From NCBI RefSeq assembly GCF_014641195.1, contig NZ_BMHQ01000009.1, positions 104,526 to 168,525 of the forward strand: 64,000 bases of DNA, written 5' to 3'. The DNA comes from Marinithermofilum abyssi. GTDB lineage: Bacteria; Bacillota; Bacilli; Thermoactinomycetales; DSM-45169. Below, in pieces: positions 1 to 8,111 of this stretch. Both the position numbers and the translations under genes were made by a program. The number at the start of each line of letters is the position of its first letter. Positions within the stretch are counted from its first letter, which is position 1. The notes beneath the pieces are model-generated. The model made no database searches, had not been told where the DNA came from, and saw nothing but the letters and a program-made list of their open reading frames with translations.

Positions 1-20
1 ACACAGCTCGCCCCTCTGGT

Positions 21-212
21 TCAACCCCTATTTTTTGAATGGGTACTCCAAATGTATCGAACGCCGTAACGGCCTCGTTTCGATTGAAACACTTCAACTT
101 CGTCCGGGCTCTCATACCCGTACACCCACCAATCTTCCTGCATCCGTGCCGCCAGACACCGGGCCTGAAACCGGGTGTTATACAGTTTTGCCCAATATAT
201 CCAGCAAGACAT
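21..212 (-). CDS. Small conserved-looking hypothetical protein (63 aa)
   Basis: I do not recognise the family. The start ATG sits behind a strong Shine-Dalgarno site (GGAAGGAGGG, about 6 bases upstream). The product is rich in Trp, Tyr and Arg, with no signal peptide or membrane segment, and has two Cys near the N-terminus. It reads toward the window edge and stands alone. The clean ribosome site and complete stop make it a likely real gene; no function is offered. Confidence 0.65.
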   Translation of the reverse strand: MSCWIYWAKLYNTRFQARCLAARMQEDWWVYGYESPDEVEVFQSKRGRYGVRYIWSTHSKNRG

Positions 213-438
213 GATTTCCCTCCTTCCAAGACCCTATGCTTTTGATAGTGTGTCAAATGAAGACGGGATTCATGCCCATGGACACGTGCACATTTTGAAA
301 AGTGCCGATACACTGGGACATGGAGGGACATAGGATATATCAGCAAGCGGATCCAAGTGGTTTTACAACCATCTGACCTGCCATGGACAGATGTTCCCTC
401 CTCTTTATTGCCCGGGCTTTCCCGGGACTTTTCATGTG

Positions 439-469
439 AAAAGCCCTTTCCATCACGGAAAGGGCTTTT
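439..469 (-). terminator. Terminator of the PgpA/YutG-family gene
   Basis: A 13-bp perfect stem (439-451 with 457-469) starts 3 bases past the stop codon, with a T-rich lower end on the minus strand. A Rho-independent terminator is the simplest reading. Confidence 0.75.
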
Positions 470-472
470 CGT

Positions 473-1021
473 TCAACCGGCATGTTGATCCCGTAACCGG
501 GATTCGGCTTCCTGCGCCCGCTCCTCTTCATCCCGGAGCCGGTGGGCCAACCGGCTGGAAGCGGAGGCAGCGATACTGGCCACCAAGTCATCCAAAAAGG
601 TATGAATCGGCCCTCCCTTTTTGGTATCCAGTTTTTCAATCAAACCGATTTTATGTTTATCCAAATGGCCAAAGGTTGTTACAGCGATGCTGCCATAACC
701 GAAAACGGAACCTAAAGCCAGCGTTTCATCACATCCGAACAATCCTTCATCCGATTGAATCAAGGATTGCAATGGTTCAGACAGTTGTTTCTTTTCAGCG
801 AGTATATCCAGTTCCACTCCAACCAAGATGGCATGTTGAATCTCACGCTTTTCGAGGACGGCAATGACGCTCTCTACACAGGCTTCCATCGTCAAGTTGT
901 TGCTATATGGTGCTTGCATGCGGTAGACGATCTCCGCAATTCCTTCAATGGTGACACCCCGGTCTTTCAAACGCTGTAACGCCGCTTGCTTGACTTCTTT
1001 GCTGTGCACACGCCTTCTCAT
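473..1021 (-). CDS. yutG: Phosphatidylglycerophosphatase A family protein (YutG-like)
   Basis: This 182-residue protein resembles B. subtilis YutG, a PgpA-family protein. PgpA enzymes dephosphorylate phosphatidylglycerophosphate to phosphatidylglycerol. The stretch AEKKQLSEPLQSLIQSDE and the C-terminal HTFLDDLVASIAASASSRL are the family-specific segments, the latter with the acidic pair of the presumed active site. Unlike E. coli PgpA there is no strong membrane span, so the family name is firmer than the reaction. The start is supported by GGAGGGAGG upstream. It is a single-gene unit with its own terminator. Confidence 0.8.
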   Translation of the reverse strand: MRRRVHSKEVKQAALQRLKDRGVTIEGIAEIVYRMQAPYSNNLTMEACVESVIAVLEKREIQHAILVGVELDILAEKKQLSEPLQSLIQSDEGLFGCDETLALGSVFGYGSIAVTTFGHLDKHKIGLIEKLDTKKGGPIHTFLDDLVASIAASASSRLAHRLRDEEERAQEAESRLRDQHAG

Positions 1022-1282
1022 CCGATTTCCTCCCTCCGGTCACAAAAAGGACCTGCTTTTATCTTATCACAATTGGAAACAGGGCCGCACGTTTGGACAA
1101 CCCCGCTTTATCACGGAAACAGAAGCGGTTATAATGGAAATGAAAGCTTTCGAATTCTATATCACCTGCATCCATCTCCCCTGTTCGCAATTTTTCCAAC
1201 CATTTTCATCTTCCGGCCCATTCTCCACACCGAGATACCGGTTCGATCAGCCGCGACAAAACCCCCGCAAGGAGGAGTTCCT

Positions 1283-1807
1283 ATGAAATACGGCATAGCT
1301 GTCTTTCCCGAGAAAAAAGTGCAGGATATAGCCAACTCATACCGAAAACGATATGATCCTCACTACTCTTTGATTCCTCCCCATATCACACTGAAGCAGG
1401 CATTTGAGATGGATGACGACCAGCTGTCTCGGGCAATCGTTCATCTGGATCAGGTTGCGCAGCAAACCTCGCCTTTTGAAGCACGTTTTACCAAAGTAAG
1501 CACGTTCCATCCAACCAATAATGTCATCTTTCTCAGCATAGCCGACCCGGCTCCCTTTAAAAGCTTGCACGAAAAAATCAATCAGGGATGTTTACAGCAT
1601 GAGGAATCTTATGATTTCATCCCGCATTTGACCATCGGCCAATCCTTGTCGGATGACGAACTGCACGATGTGTACGGCAGCCTGCGCATGTCCACGTTTG
1701 ATTTGAGTACCCGAGTGGATTGCTTTCACCTTTTATATCAACTGGAAAACGGGTCCTGGACCATTTACCAAAGCTTTTTGCTAAATCAAGACCAGGTACA
1801 GGAGTGA
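1283..1807 (+). CDS. yjcG: 2H phosphoesterase family protein, YjcG-like
   Basis: A 174-residue protein closely matching the YjcG family of putative 2'-5' RNA ligase-like (2H) phosphoesterases. Both HxT signature motifs are present: H34-x-T36 in PPHITLK, and the second in PHLTIGQ at about residues 115-120. These histidines form the active site in the superfamily. The ATG at 1283 is preferred over upstream in-frame starts because GGAGGAG lies 5 bases before it and the family starts with MKYGI. The gene abuts the GNAT gene yjcF, the same order as in Bacillus. The natural substrate is unknown. Confidence 0.88.
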   Translation: MKYGIAVFPEKKVQDIANSYRKRYDPHYSLIPPHITLKQAFEMDDDQLSRAIVHLDQVAQQTSPFEARFTKVSTFHPTNNVIFLSIADPAPFKSLHEKINQGCLQHEESYDFIPHLTIGQSLSDDELHDVYGSLRMSTFDLSTRVDCFHLLYQLENGSWTIYQSFLLNQDQVQE

Positions 1808-2248
1808 ATGTTGTTGACGCCAACAGTCAAAGTGGCAAAACAGGACGAGCAGCGGGAACAAGCTTTTGCCATTCGTCGCAAAGTTTTTGTAGAGGAGCAA
1901 AAAGTTCCGCTCTCTCTGGAAATGGATGAATGGGAGAACGACTCGATTCATTTTGTTTTATATGACGGAGACAAGGCTGTTGGAACCGGACGACTTCGGC
2001 CCTGGGAGGGCCAGTCCGGCAAAGTGGAACGGGTCGCTGTCCTTCAGGATTACCGTGGACAAGGCAGCGGTCGAATCATTATGAAGGCCATAGAAGAATA
2101 TGCCCGCAAGTTAGGGATGATCCGCTTGGTATTGAACGCTCAGGTTCAAGCCCAAAAGTTTTACGAATCCCTCGGCTTTCAAGTAGAAGGGGATATTTTC
2201 CTGGATGCAGGCATTGAGCACATCAAAATGACGAAAGCACTGAGCTGA
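1808..2248 (+). CDS. yjcF: GNAT family N-acetyltransferase, YjcF-like
   Basis: About 145 residues with a complete GNAT fold: the acetyl-CoA binding segment is VAVLQDYRGQGSGRIIM (Q/RxxGxG/A type) at about residues 76-92, followed by the VLNAQVQAQKFYESLGF strand-helix typical of this clade. The substrate is unknown. The stop of yjcG is directly followed by ATG TTG TTG. The upstream AGGAG is only 3 bases from the ATG but 6 or 9 from the two TTG codons, so a TTG start at 1811 or 1814 is quite possible. It is translationally coupled to yjcG. Confidence 0.88.
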   Translation: MLLTPTVKVAKQDEQREQAFAIRRKVFVEEQKVPLSLEMDEWENDSIHFVLYDGDKAVGTGRLRPWEGQSGKVERVAVLQDYRGQGSGRIIMKAIEEYARKLGMIRLVLNAQVQAQKFYESLGFQVEGDIFLDAGIEHIKMTKALS

Positions 2249-2395
2249 TCCGGTTGGAAACATAAGACCAACTTCCGCTTCATAAAATGAAGGTAGATTT
2301 TCTTCCCATTTTGAAAACGGACACAAAAATGGATTAGCTTCCGTCTTTGAAGGGTATACAAGGGAAAAACGCCTGAATTTAGAGGAGGAAACCGT

Positions 2396-2740
2396 TTGAA
2401 ACTGAAAATCAAAAGTATCAACGGTTTGACTCGCCCTCGGGAACAAGTCGACCACTTTCTGAAGTCACAGGGTTTTGTCTGCCGTCCCAGCCATCATCCC
2501 GTCTACGACATACGTATTGAAGACGCTGCCTCCGGCCAAGTATATCGTCTGCGCATACCTACACATCACCATCTATCCCTAAACCAATCCGCTTATCTCC
2601 GATTGGGTGAACCGACACTCAGTCAAAACTCCAAGTTTCAGAAAAATCAGTTCCAAGGTGACATTCCTGATTCCGTGATGCAAGCCGCCAATGACAAGAT
2701 TGCCGAGATCGTCTCCTATTTGCAGTCTTCCCCAGAATAA
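2396..2740 (+). CDS. Conserved hypothetical protein, possibly YugN-like
   Basis: A 114-residue soluble protein starting at TTG with an excellent AGGAGG eight bases upstream. The layout (a start about telling apart a folded N-terminal half with a His-rich PTHHHLSLNQ stretch, and an acidic/helical C-terminal end) vaguely recalls the YugN-like family, but I am not certain. There is no signal peptide or membrane segment and no catalytic motif that I recognise. It lies alone between yjcF and a convergent small gene. Confidence 0.7.
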   Translation: MKLKIKSINGLTRPREQVDHFLKSQGFVCRPSHHPVYDIRIEDAASGQVYRLRIPTHHHLSLNQSAYLRLGEPTLSQNSKFQKNQFQGDIPDSVMQAANDKIAEIVSYLQSSPE

Positions 2741-2754
2741 TAAAGACCCTAAAA

Positions 2755-2777
2755 CAGCACCCCTTTTCGGGGTGCTG
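2755..2777 (-). terminator. Terminator of the 57-residue gene
   Basis: A 9-bp stem, 2755-2763 with 2769-2777, followed on the minus strand by TTTT. On the plus strand no T-run follows, so it serves mainly the minus-strand small gene. Confidence 0.65.
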
Positions 2778-2794
2778 CAACACTCAACTCACTT

Positions 2795-2968
2795 TCAGGA
2801 ACGCTTTCGGATTTCTCGTTTCATTTTTTCGCCCATATCTCGAGCCTTTTCGGGAGACAAGCTGCGAGTTCGCTCGTTGACCCCCAATTCTTGCCCCACT
2901 TCGTTCATCAGTTCCTTGATCTTGCGATCATCATCGGACTGAGCACGGTTTCGACGAAATTCAGACAT
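2795..2968 (-). CDS. Small charged hypothetical protein (57 aa)
   Basis: An ATG at 2968 with a purine-rich ribosome site (GGGGGGCC) opens a 57-residue reading frame ending just before a terminator. The product is highly charged, Arg/Lys/Glu/Asp-rich, predicted helical, with no hydrophobic segment; it starts MSEFRRNRAQ and ends KREIRKRS. The setting (own ribosome site, own terminator) argues for a real gene. I do not know a function. Confidence 0.6.
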   Translation of the reverse strand: MSEFRRNRAQSDDDRKIKELMNEVGQELGVNERTRSLSPEKARDMGEKMKREIRKRS

Positions 2969-3021
2969 CCAAAGGCCCCCCTATTTAAAAAAAGTTGAGT
3001 GCATGATTAGCATCAGCGGAA

Positions 3022-3549
3022 CTACCCCTTTCTATCCGTGGTGTTTACTTCCAAATAAACGGTCACATCAGGCAGGTCTTCCTCCGTGACCAACACCACC
3101 TGGTCAAACCCCTCCCCTTTTATTCGTTCTTTGGTGGTTTGCAATTGTTGATGATATTTTTCGATCACAATGGGATCCACCTGACGGTCCCGGTTTCTAT
3201 TTTGTTCTAAACAACGGGAAAGCGGCATGTCCAAGAGAATGAGGACCGTATGAAATCCGTATTCTCTGGCGAGAGCCTGCATTTCGCTTCGATATACCCG
3301 TCTCAGGGATGTCGCATCCACCACGGTCAGCCTTCCCAAGGACAACCGCAATCGAACAATATGTCGCACCAGGGAAAAGGTCTCCTTGTTGACGCGCATA
3401 TTGTGGACATCATCGCACACCATCTGACGGCAGTGATCGGATGAAACCACTTGTGTCGGTAAAAAATAACGGTGCGCAAATGTAGACTTGCCGCAGCCCG
3501 GAGCTCCGCATAATTGAATCAAGCTGTTTTCGGGAACACGTATGTCCAT
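3022..3549 (-). CDS. P-loop NTPase, polynucleotide kinase-like
   Basis: A 175-residue single-domain P-loop kinase. Walker A is GAPGCGKST at residues 15-23; the pattern SSDHCRQ after it, VVDAT (Walker B-like, about residues 76-80), and the Arg-rich lid QNRNRDRQV at about 115-123 match the AAA_33 / Pnkp kinase-type family. Such proteins transfer the ATP gamma-phosphate to polynucleotide 5'-OH ends or to small substrates; here the substrate is unknown. GGAGC lies upstream of the ATG. No RNA ligase or phosphatase partner is adjacent. Confidence 0.75.
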   Translation of the reverse strand: MDIRVPENSLIQLCGAPGCGKSTFAHRYFLPTQVVSSDHCRQMVCDDVHNMRVNKETFSLVRHIVRLRLSLGRLTVVDATSLRRVYRSEMQALAREYGFHTVLILLDMPLSRCLEQNRNRDRQVDPIVIEKYHQQLQTTKERIKGEGFDQVVLVTEEDLPDVTVYLEVNTTDRKG

Positions 3550-3687
3550 GTCCCTGCTCCTTTCCGACCGGAATGGAAGGTATCACCATACAATTCAAGC
3601 TGTTGCCCCCGTGTATCCTGTGGTAAACTGTATAAATATTTGGGACTATAAAGGAGTGGCCAAAGACACAGGAATCCACTCTCTTTT

Positions 3688-3771
3688 GTGATTCGCTGGG
3701 TAACGCCAATCCTGATTTTGACGGTGTTGGTGTTCCAAGTGTTAACCTCCCTGGGATACATCACCGCCTGA
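3688..3771 (+). CDS. Possible 27-residue membrane microprotein
   Basis: A GTG-started frame encodes a peptide of one hydrophobic span (TPILILTVLVFQVLTSLGY) with a basic residue before it. Its stop touches a bidirectional terminator. Upstream, TTGCCC and TATAAA-like boxes are seen near 3602-3635. There is no good Shine-Dalgarno site at the GTG, so this is tentative. Confidence 0.3.
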   Translation: MIRWVTPILILTVLVFQVLTSLGYITA

Positions 3772-3772
3772 A

Positions 3773-3801
3773 AAAGCGGTTCCCGTAGGGGAACCGCTTT
3801 T
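3773..3801. terminator. Bidirectional terminator
   Basis: Twelve-base stem AAAGCGGTTCCC with its complement, loop GTAG; T-runs of five or six follow on both strands. It ends the SEC-C gene on the minus strand. Confidence 0.8.
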
Positions 3802-5271
3802 TTAGTTGGCTTGCGTTTCTTCCAAGATCACTTCTTGTCCGCGGAAAAAGGGATACACACCGTCGATCTGTGTAAAGTAACTCTCCTGTTCCTTGACCGC
3901 CAATGTTCCCCGAACCCAGAAGCGATTCTCCATCCAAGCCGGAGGTAAACCGCGAAGGTTGATCTGTACAGGGAGCCACTTTTCCCCGATTTGGACCGTA
4001 GCCCCTTGGGAGGAGACCGTCAACATATAAGTCCCCCCCAATGTGGGTGCATGAACATCGCCATCCATGACAGCATTTTCGTTCAACCATTTTCCTGTTT
4101 TAAACGCCATCGGCAGTGTGTGTATGTAAGCCATATACACCGATGCAAAAACAGGATAAATGTCGCAGATAGCTTCGTCGCGAAGCCAGCGGAAAAAGTG
4201 CTTCATCGTATTCATGAAGATTTTGGACCGGATGGGACTGCCTCCACCACGGTCAATATACCAAATGCCGAAGAAATGAGCCAAAGCTTCCTCCGATAAT
4301 TTGGACCAGGTAAAAGTTTTGCCATAACGGGTAGAAACATACTCACGAAACAGGTTCAAGGATTGCCGATAAAATGCCCGCGTCCGCTCCTGCAAACCGC
4401 TGACATGTTTTCTCAGAAACACTTCAATCTGCTGATCCACCACATCCGGAACACCGCGTTCTTCTTCCGGCAAGGCCGGCATCGCCGGCGGCCATTCTTT
4501 TTTGCTGAAATGTTCCGTTTCCATAGCGGGAGCTGCTTCTTTCAGCGAAGAAGCCAGCACTTTTTCGATTTGTTCCATATTCCGCGCCCTTTGCATCAAC
4601 CATCCCAATATCTGCATTCCGTTTTGCTGCCAAAATTCCCGTCGGACCTCTTCTTCTTTTTGCGCGTAATTCTTCAGATGCACGAGAATCTCTCCTCTCA
4701 TCTCTGACCCAAAGGATGTATAAGGTCCTAACAGCTCATAACGGTTTCCAATGCGAGAGAGGCGGGCGAACAACAGCATTCCTTTTTGAAGGGGTGATGT
4801 TACGTAAGTAGTATATACCTGTTCATGTATTAACGACTGCAACAGCGCTTCTTCATGTTCTACGTCCAACACAGCGTAACAACAGAGGTGAAGCTCACAT
4901 AACTCCGACGCCATCTGTCTTTCAACCTGCGGCGTGTCCACTGTTTTCATCCATTGTTCGACAGGTCGCTTCCCATTCAGACAAGGTGCGTCAAACAACA
5001 ACCAAAAACGGAAAGTGAATGAAAACTGCGGCGGGATCGGCTTGTCCGGTGGAAGCTTTAATTCTTGCTTAAATTTTTCACTCCATTCATCTTCCACCTT
5101 AGCGGCATGAGGTTCAAACCAACGATTCAAATCTGTGAGCAGCCGGGATTTCATTTGCCGTTCCATTTGCTCTTTGGATTGTTTAGCAGCTTGGATGGCC
5201 ACCACGCGTTCACAACACTTCTTGTATTTTTTTCCGCTTCCGCAGGGACAAGGATCGTTACGACCAACCAT
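3802..5271 (-). CDS. SEC-C metal-binding motif protein with recombinase-core-like segment
   Basis: A 489-residue protein beginning with a SEC-C zinc-binding motif (RNDPCPCGSGKKYKKCC, residues 3-19), as found at the end of SecA and at the N-terminus of many unrelated proteins. A long helical middle region follows. Residues about 285-370 (QERTRAFYRQSLNLFREY through MNTMKHFFRWLRDE) look like the SAM-like core-binding domain of tyrosine recombinases, without a catalytic domain. The C-terminal 100 residues are beta-rich. The ATG at 5271 places the SEC-C motif at the very N-terminus; the ribosome site there is weak. Function unknown. Confidence 0.8.
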   Translation of the reverse strand: MVGRNDPCPCGSGKKYKKCCERVVAIQAAKQSKEQMERQMKSRLLTDLNRWFEPHAAKVEDEWSEKFKQELKLPPDKPIPPQFSFTFRFWLLFDAPCLNGKRPVEQWMKTVDTPQVERQMASELCELHLCCYAVLDVEHEEALLQSLIHEQVYTTYVTSPLQKGMLLFARLSRIGNRYELLGPYTSFGSEMRGEILVHLKNYAQKEEEVRREFWQQNGMQILGWLMQRARNMEQIEKVLASSLKEAAPAMETEHFSKKEWPPAMPALPEEERGVPDVVDQQIEVFLRKHVSGLQERTRAFYRQSLNLFREYVSTRYGKTFTWSKLSEEALAHFFGIWYIDRGGGSPIRSKIFMNTMKHFFRWLRDEAICDIYPVFASVYMAYIHTLPMAFKTGKWLNENAVMDGDVHAPTLGGTYMLTVSSQGATVQIGEKWLPVQINLRGLPPAWMENRFWVRGTLAVKEQESYFTQIDGVYPFFRGQEVILEETQAN

Positions 5272-5395
5272 AACCAACACATCCCGTTGAATAGTGCTTA
5301 TCTCCAGTATATAAGAAAAAGGCACTAGATTACAAAAAAATTTGGAAAACCCCCATACAATTACCACTTACCCCGATAAACACGACCACAAACGA

Positions 5396-5426
5396 AACCC
5401 CCCGCGGTTCGACACCACAGGGGGTT
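5396..5426 (-). terminator. Weak hairpin after the 3D-domain gene
   Basis: AACCCCC pairs with GGGGGTT around a 16-17 base loop just past the stop of the gene at 5439. No long T-run; tentative terminator. Confidence 0.35.
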
Positions 5427-5438
5427 CGCCTTTGTATC

Positions 5439-6434
5439 CTATTCTAAAATGTACACCGTCACATTTCGTCTGCCCCATTGAATGGCTTCTTCTTCACTGT
5501 CAAAATACAGATCAATCACATTTCCGTCGACGGCACCGCCGGTATCTTCAGCAACAGCTTGCCCGTAACCGGGAATGTAAAGGCGGGTACCCAAGGGAAT
5601 CACATCCGGATCCACAGCAACTGTTCCTCGACGGGGAGTGGTACCAGTCGCTGTTTTATTCCCGGTGGCCGTATATCCCGTTGTCTCCGCCTGCATGGTA
5701 CGGGAGTATTTCAAACCGGCAATCCGGGACCCGGATGCCAACTCGCTGTTGCTGGCAGTTTCCTCTTCACCGGAGCCCACTTTAACAATCTGGGTCACCG
5801 GCTTCACTTGATCTACTAGCTTTTTATCGGTAACCATCGCTTTTCCGTTTTTATACAAAGCGGTTACCTGGTAGATGGCTTTCCCCGGCTTTCCTTCCTG
5901 CTCCACTTTTTTCTCGCCTGCAGGAAGTTCTGGGTCTTTTTCTTTTTTCACATCAAAATCGACCGTCTCTACTTTTTTCTGAACGCGCCGTTCGATTTTG
6001 TCGATCACCACGGTCATATTATCGGTGATCTTTTCATTCATCGTCGCATTCATCTGGTCATTCGAATCCACTTGAACCTTTTTCTCTTTCAGGAATTCTC
6101 CAACCGTCGGTTCCATGGTTGTGTACTTTTTCGGATCTTTACCGCCCACTTTCAGAGAAACATCGCATTTGCAAGCGAGTCGAATATTCGTATCCTTCTG
6201 AATGGGCTGATCCCACGGAACACTGGGTTTATACTTGGCTTTCAGCTTTGCGGGATTATATCCCTCATCCGCCAGCGCTTCCTCCAAGGTTCCTCCAAGT
6301 ACGTTCGTGGAGACTGTTTTTTCTTTATCACTGAAAGAGACCGTTACTTCCTTGTTCATCATCGCGTACCCAACGGTACCCGATAAGAGTAGGATGGCTG
6401 CAACCCCTATGGAAATGATCAGGGTTTTCTTCAT
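5439..6434 (-). CDS. Cell-wall protein with DUF348, G5 and 3D domains (YabE-like)
   Basis: A 331-residue exported protein. Residues 1-25 form a signal peptide or N-terminal anchor; two DUF348 repeats follow (about 30-75 and 85-135, the second with VGEFLKEKKV), then a G5 domain (about 140-220), and a C-terminal 3D domain from about 245 (AETTGYTATGNKTATG, AVDPDVIPLGTRLYIPGYG, AVAEDTGGAV-x-GNVIDLYFDS). The three Asp residues that name the 3D domain are present. Related YabE/YocH-type proteins are peptidoglycan-remodelling factors with a lytic transglycosylase-like barrel. The ribosome site is AAGGGGG. It is a single-gene unit. Confidence 0.9.
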   Translation of the reverse strand: MKKTLIISIGVAAILLLSGTVGYAMMNKEVTVSFSDKEKTVSTNVLGGTLEEALADEGYNPAKLKAKYKPSVPWDQPIQKDTNIRLACKCDVSLKVGGKDPKKYTTMEPTVGEFLKEKKVQVDSNDQMNATMNEKITDNMTVVIDKIERRVQKKVETVDFDVKKEKDPELPAGEKKVEQEGKPGKAIYQVTALYKNGKAMVTDKKLVDQVKPVTQIVKVGSGEEETASNSELASGSRIAGLKYSRTMQAETTGYTATGNKTATGTTPRRGTVAVDPDVIPLGTRLYIPGYGQAVAEDTGGAVDGNVIDLYFDSEEEAIQWGRRNVTVYILE

Positions 6435-6560
6435 CCAATACCCCCTTCTCGGCTTCGGAAAATAACGCTTAATATTATAGCAGAGACTATCCGATCCATC
6501 TATGAAAAATTTTCATTAACTGCAGGGCTGAGGAAGGGAAAACGTCTTCCTCGTTTCTTT

Positions 6561-6638
6561 TTACGGAATTAGCACAGGATAAGAACGGATTGGTATACGA
6601 TATCTAATGTTTTCACCTCCTTTTTCCATCACCACCAT
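6561..6638 (-). CDS. Possible 25-residue peptide with internal Shine-Dalgarno
   Basis: A short frame (ATG at 6638) encodes a basic peptide ending RYRIPIRSYPVLIP. Inside it lies a near-perfect AAGGAGGTGA seven bases before an ATT codon, so translation could also begin at ATT. It may be a leader peptide or chance. A hairpin at about 6531-6556 follows. Confidence 0.25.
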   Translation of the reverse strand: MVVMEKGGENIRYRIPIRSYPVLIP

Positions 6639-6669
6639 TTTCCCCGTGCATCCCCTCCTTTCCTTCGTA

Positions 6670-6701
6670 AAAAGACGAGCGGAGGTGCCCGCTCGTCTTT
6701 T
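6670..6701 (-). terminator. Terminator of the VanW-family gene
   Basis: AAAAGACGAGCG pairs with CGCTCGTCTTTT, 8 bases past the stop codon, with four T on the minus strand. Confidence 0.75.
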
Positions 6702-6708
6702 GTGTCAA

Positions 6709-7779
6709 TTACGTTGGATTGCGCTTCAGATCTTTCGGGGGTAACGGTACCCGATTATACTCCTTCGCTTTTTCATTGAGCGGCTGTTTTTTTTCCGGTG
6801 CCGGTACCCGTTCCGTTTTCGGTATGGTTACGGGTGGCTTTGGAATACTATGCGGCGTATATTCCGTATCCGCGGCAGCTGTCAATGCAATGGTCAATCG
6901 GCCGTTTTTGGCGGAAGCAACTACCAATATGGGGTTATTCAGCTGATTTTGAAACTGAAAATCCGGACCTCCCCAGGAAACAGTGGCATCCCTCCCGGCA
7001 GGAACGTAAGTCACTTGTTTGCTGTGACTGACGCGCTGTAAAATGCGCAATCCTGCCCGATCCACACTGTTAAACAGCGTCGATGAGGTTTGACAAATCC
7101 CGCCTCCGATTCCTTCCGTGTATTCGCCTTTTACAACAACCGGAGCAGGTTTGTATCCCCGGCTGATCGTCCGGGGGCCGACCACCCGGTTGAAAGAAAA
7201 AATTTCTCCTACATCCACAACATGGTGATCGATGGCCTGTACGGACAATTCGATATTGCGCGTTCGGTTGAAATTCCTTGTATGATAGAAAGTCGTATAG
7301 CTCGCCAATTGTTTCTCTTTTATTCTGTTCAGTTCTTGCGTCGTTAAGTGTGGACGCCAAATCTGCACCGGTGCTTCCATGGGATGGTTCACATATCCAT
7401 GGATATGATCCAGCCAATGATCCAGCTCATCTCGGTCCAATCTGCGCCCGTTTTTGTGCGGATAAAGGACTCGGTTTTTAAAGGTTGCCGATTGCGGAGG
7501 GCGATTAATCGATTTCTCCACGGTTGATAACCAACGGTTAAAAGCTCCCCGATCGATTATTGTCGGGTCCACTCCATCGTATCCGATCTGATAAAGATCC
7601 AATCGCCACTCTTTTTCTTTATACTTCAGGATGAGATCTGCCGGCTCCCGTTGATCCCCTGCTGCCGATGACTGCTGAGGCTTGGTTCCTTCATGAGGCT
7701 TGATCCCTTTAGGAATTTGCTGAAATAAACTGCACCCGCTAACGAAGCACAGCACGAAGATGATCCCGAATCGTTTCAT
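6709..7779 (-). CDS. VanW-family lipoprotein
   Basis: A 356-residue protein. The start at 7779 gives a classic lipoprotein signal peptide (MKRFGIIFVLCFVSGC, lipobox VSGC at 13-16) and has AAGGGAG upstream; the longer reading frame would hide it. A VanW domain occupies about residues 180-300, with hallmarks FSFNRVVGP, GGGICQTSSTLFN and the conserved SHSKQVTYVPAGRDATV segment. VanW proteins are often linked to cell-wall functions; the exact activity is unknown, and the presence of VanW alone does not indicate vancomycin resistance, since no van operon is here. The C-terminus is Pro-rich. Confidence 0.87.
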   Translation of the reverse strand: MKRFGIIFVLCFVSGCSLFQQIPKGIKPHEGTKPQQSSAAGDQREPADLILKYKEKEWRLDLYQIGYDGVDPTIIDRGAFNRWLSTVEKSINRPPQSATFKNRVLYPHKNGRRLDRDELDHWLDHIHGYVNHPMEAPVQIWRPHLTTQELNRIKEKQLASYTTFYHTRNFNRTRNIELSVQAIDHHVVDVGEIFSFNRVVGPRTISRGYKPAPVVVKGEYTEGIGGGICQTSSTLFNSVDRAGLRILQRVSHSKQVTYVPAGRDATVSWGGPDFQFQNQLNNPILVVASAKNGRLTIALTAAADTEYTPHSIPKPPVTIPKTERVPAPEKKQPLNEKAKEYNRVPLPPKDLKRNPT

Positions 7780-8016
7780 GCGTTCACTCCCTTCATCCGT
7801 AGTTTGTGATGAAAGGGGGTGGGGTTTGTAAGGTAAATCGCACCACTGACCGGCATCCGATCCAAAGAAAGCGTATCGAATTTTCACGGGATTTTCTATA
7901 CACCATTTTGCGGATTCCAACCCATCTGACATCATACCATTGGCGTGTTTGTTCTCATTTGTCCATGGTAATTTTGTGAAGGAGCGATGGTGATTTGGTG
8001 GACATTGGGTGATTAT

Positions 8017-8034
8017 TTTGTGAAATCCCTCACA
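8017..8034 (+). promoter_or_regulatory. Rex-like operator upstream of cydAB
   Basis: TTGTGAAATCCCTCACAA matches the Rex consensus TTGTGAA-N4-TTCACAA with one mismatch. It lies 78 bases before the cydA start, upstream of a TATGAT -10-like box at 8063. Rex is the NADH-sensing repressor of respiratory genes in Gram-positives; its gene is not in the window. Confidence 0.65.
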
Positions 8035-8111
8035 AAGATTCTTATTTCCCCTGATATGGGGGTATGATATAAGAAATGAAAGCCATACTTGTATGGATCG
8101 GAGGGAGTATC

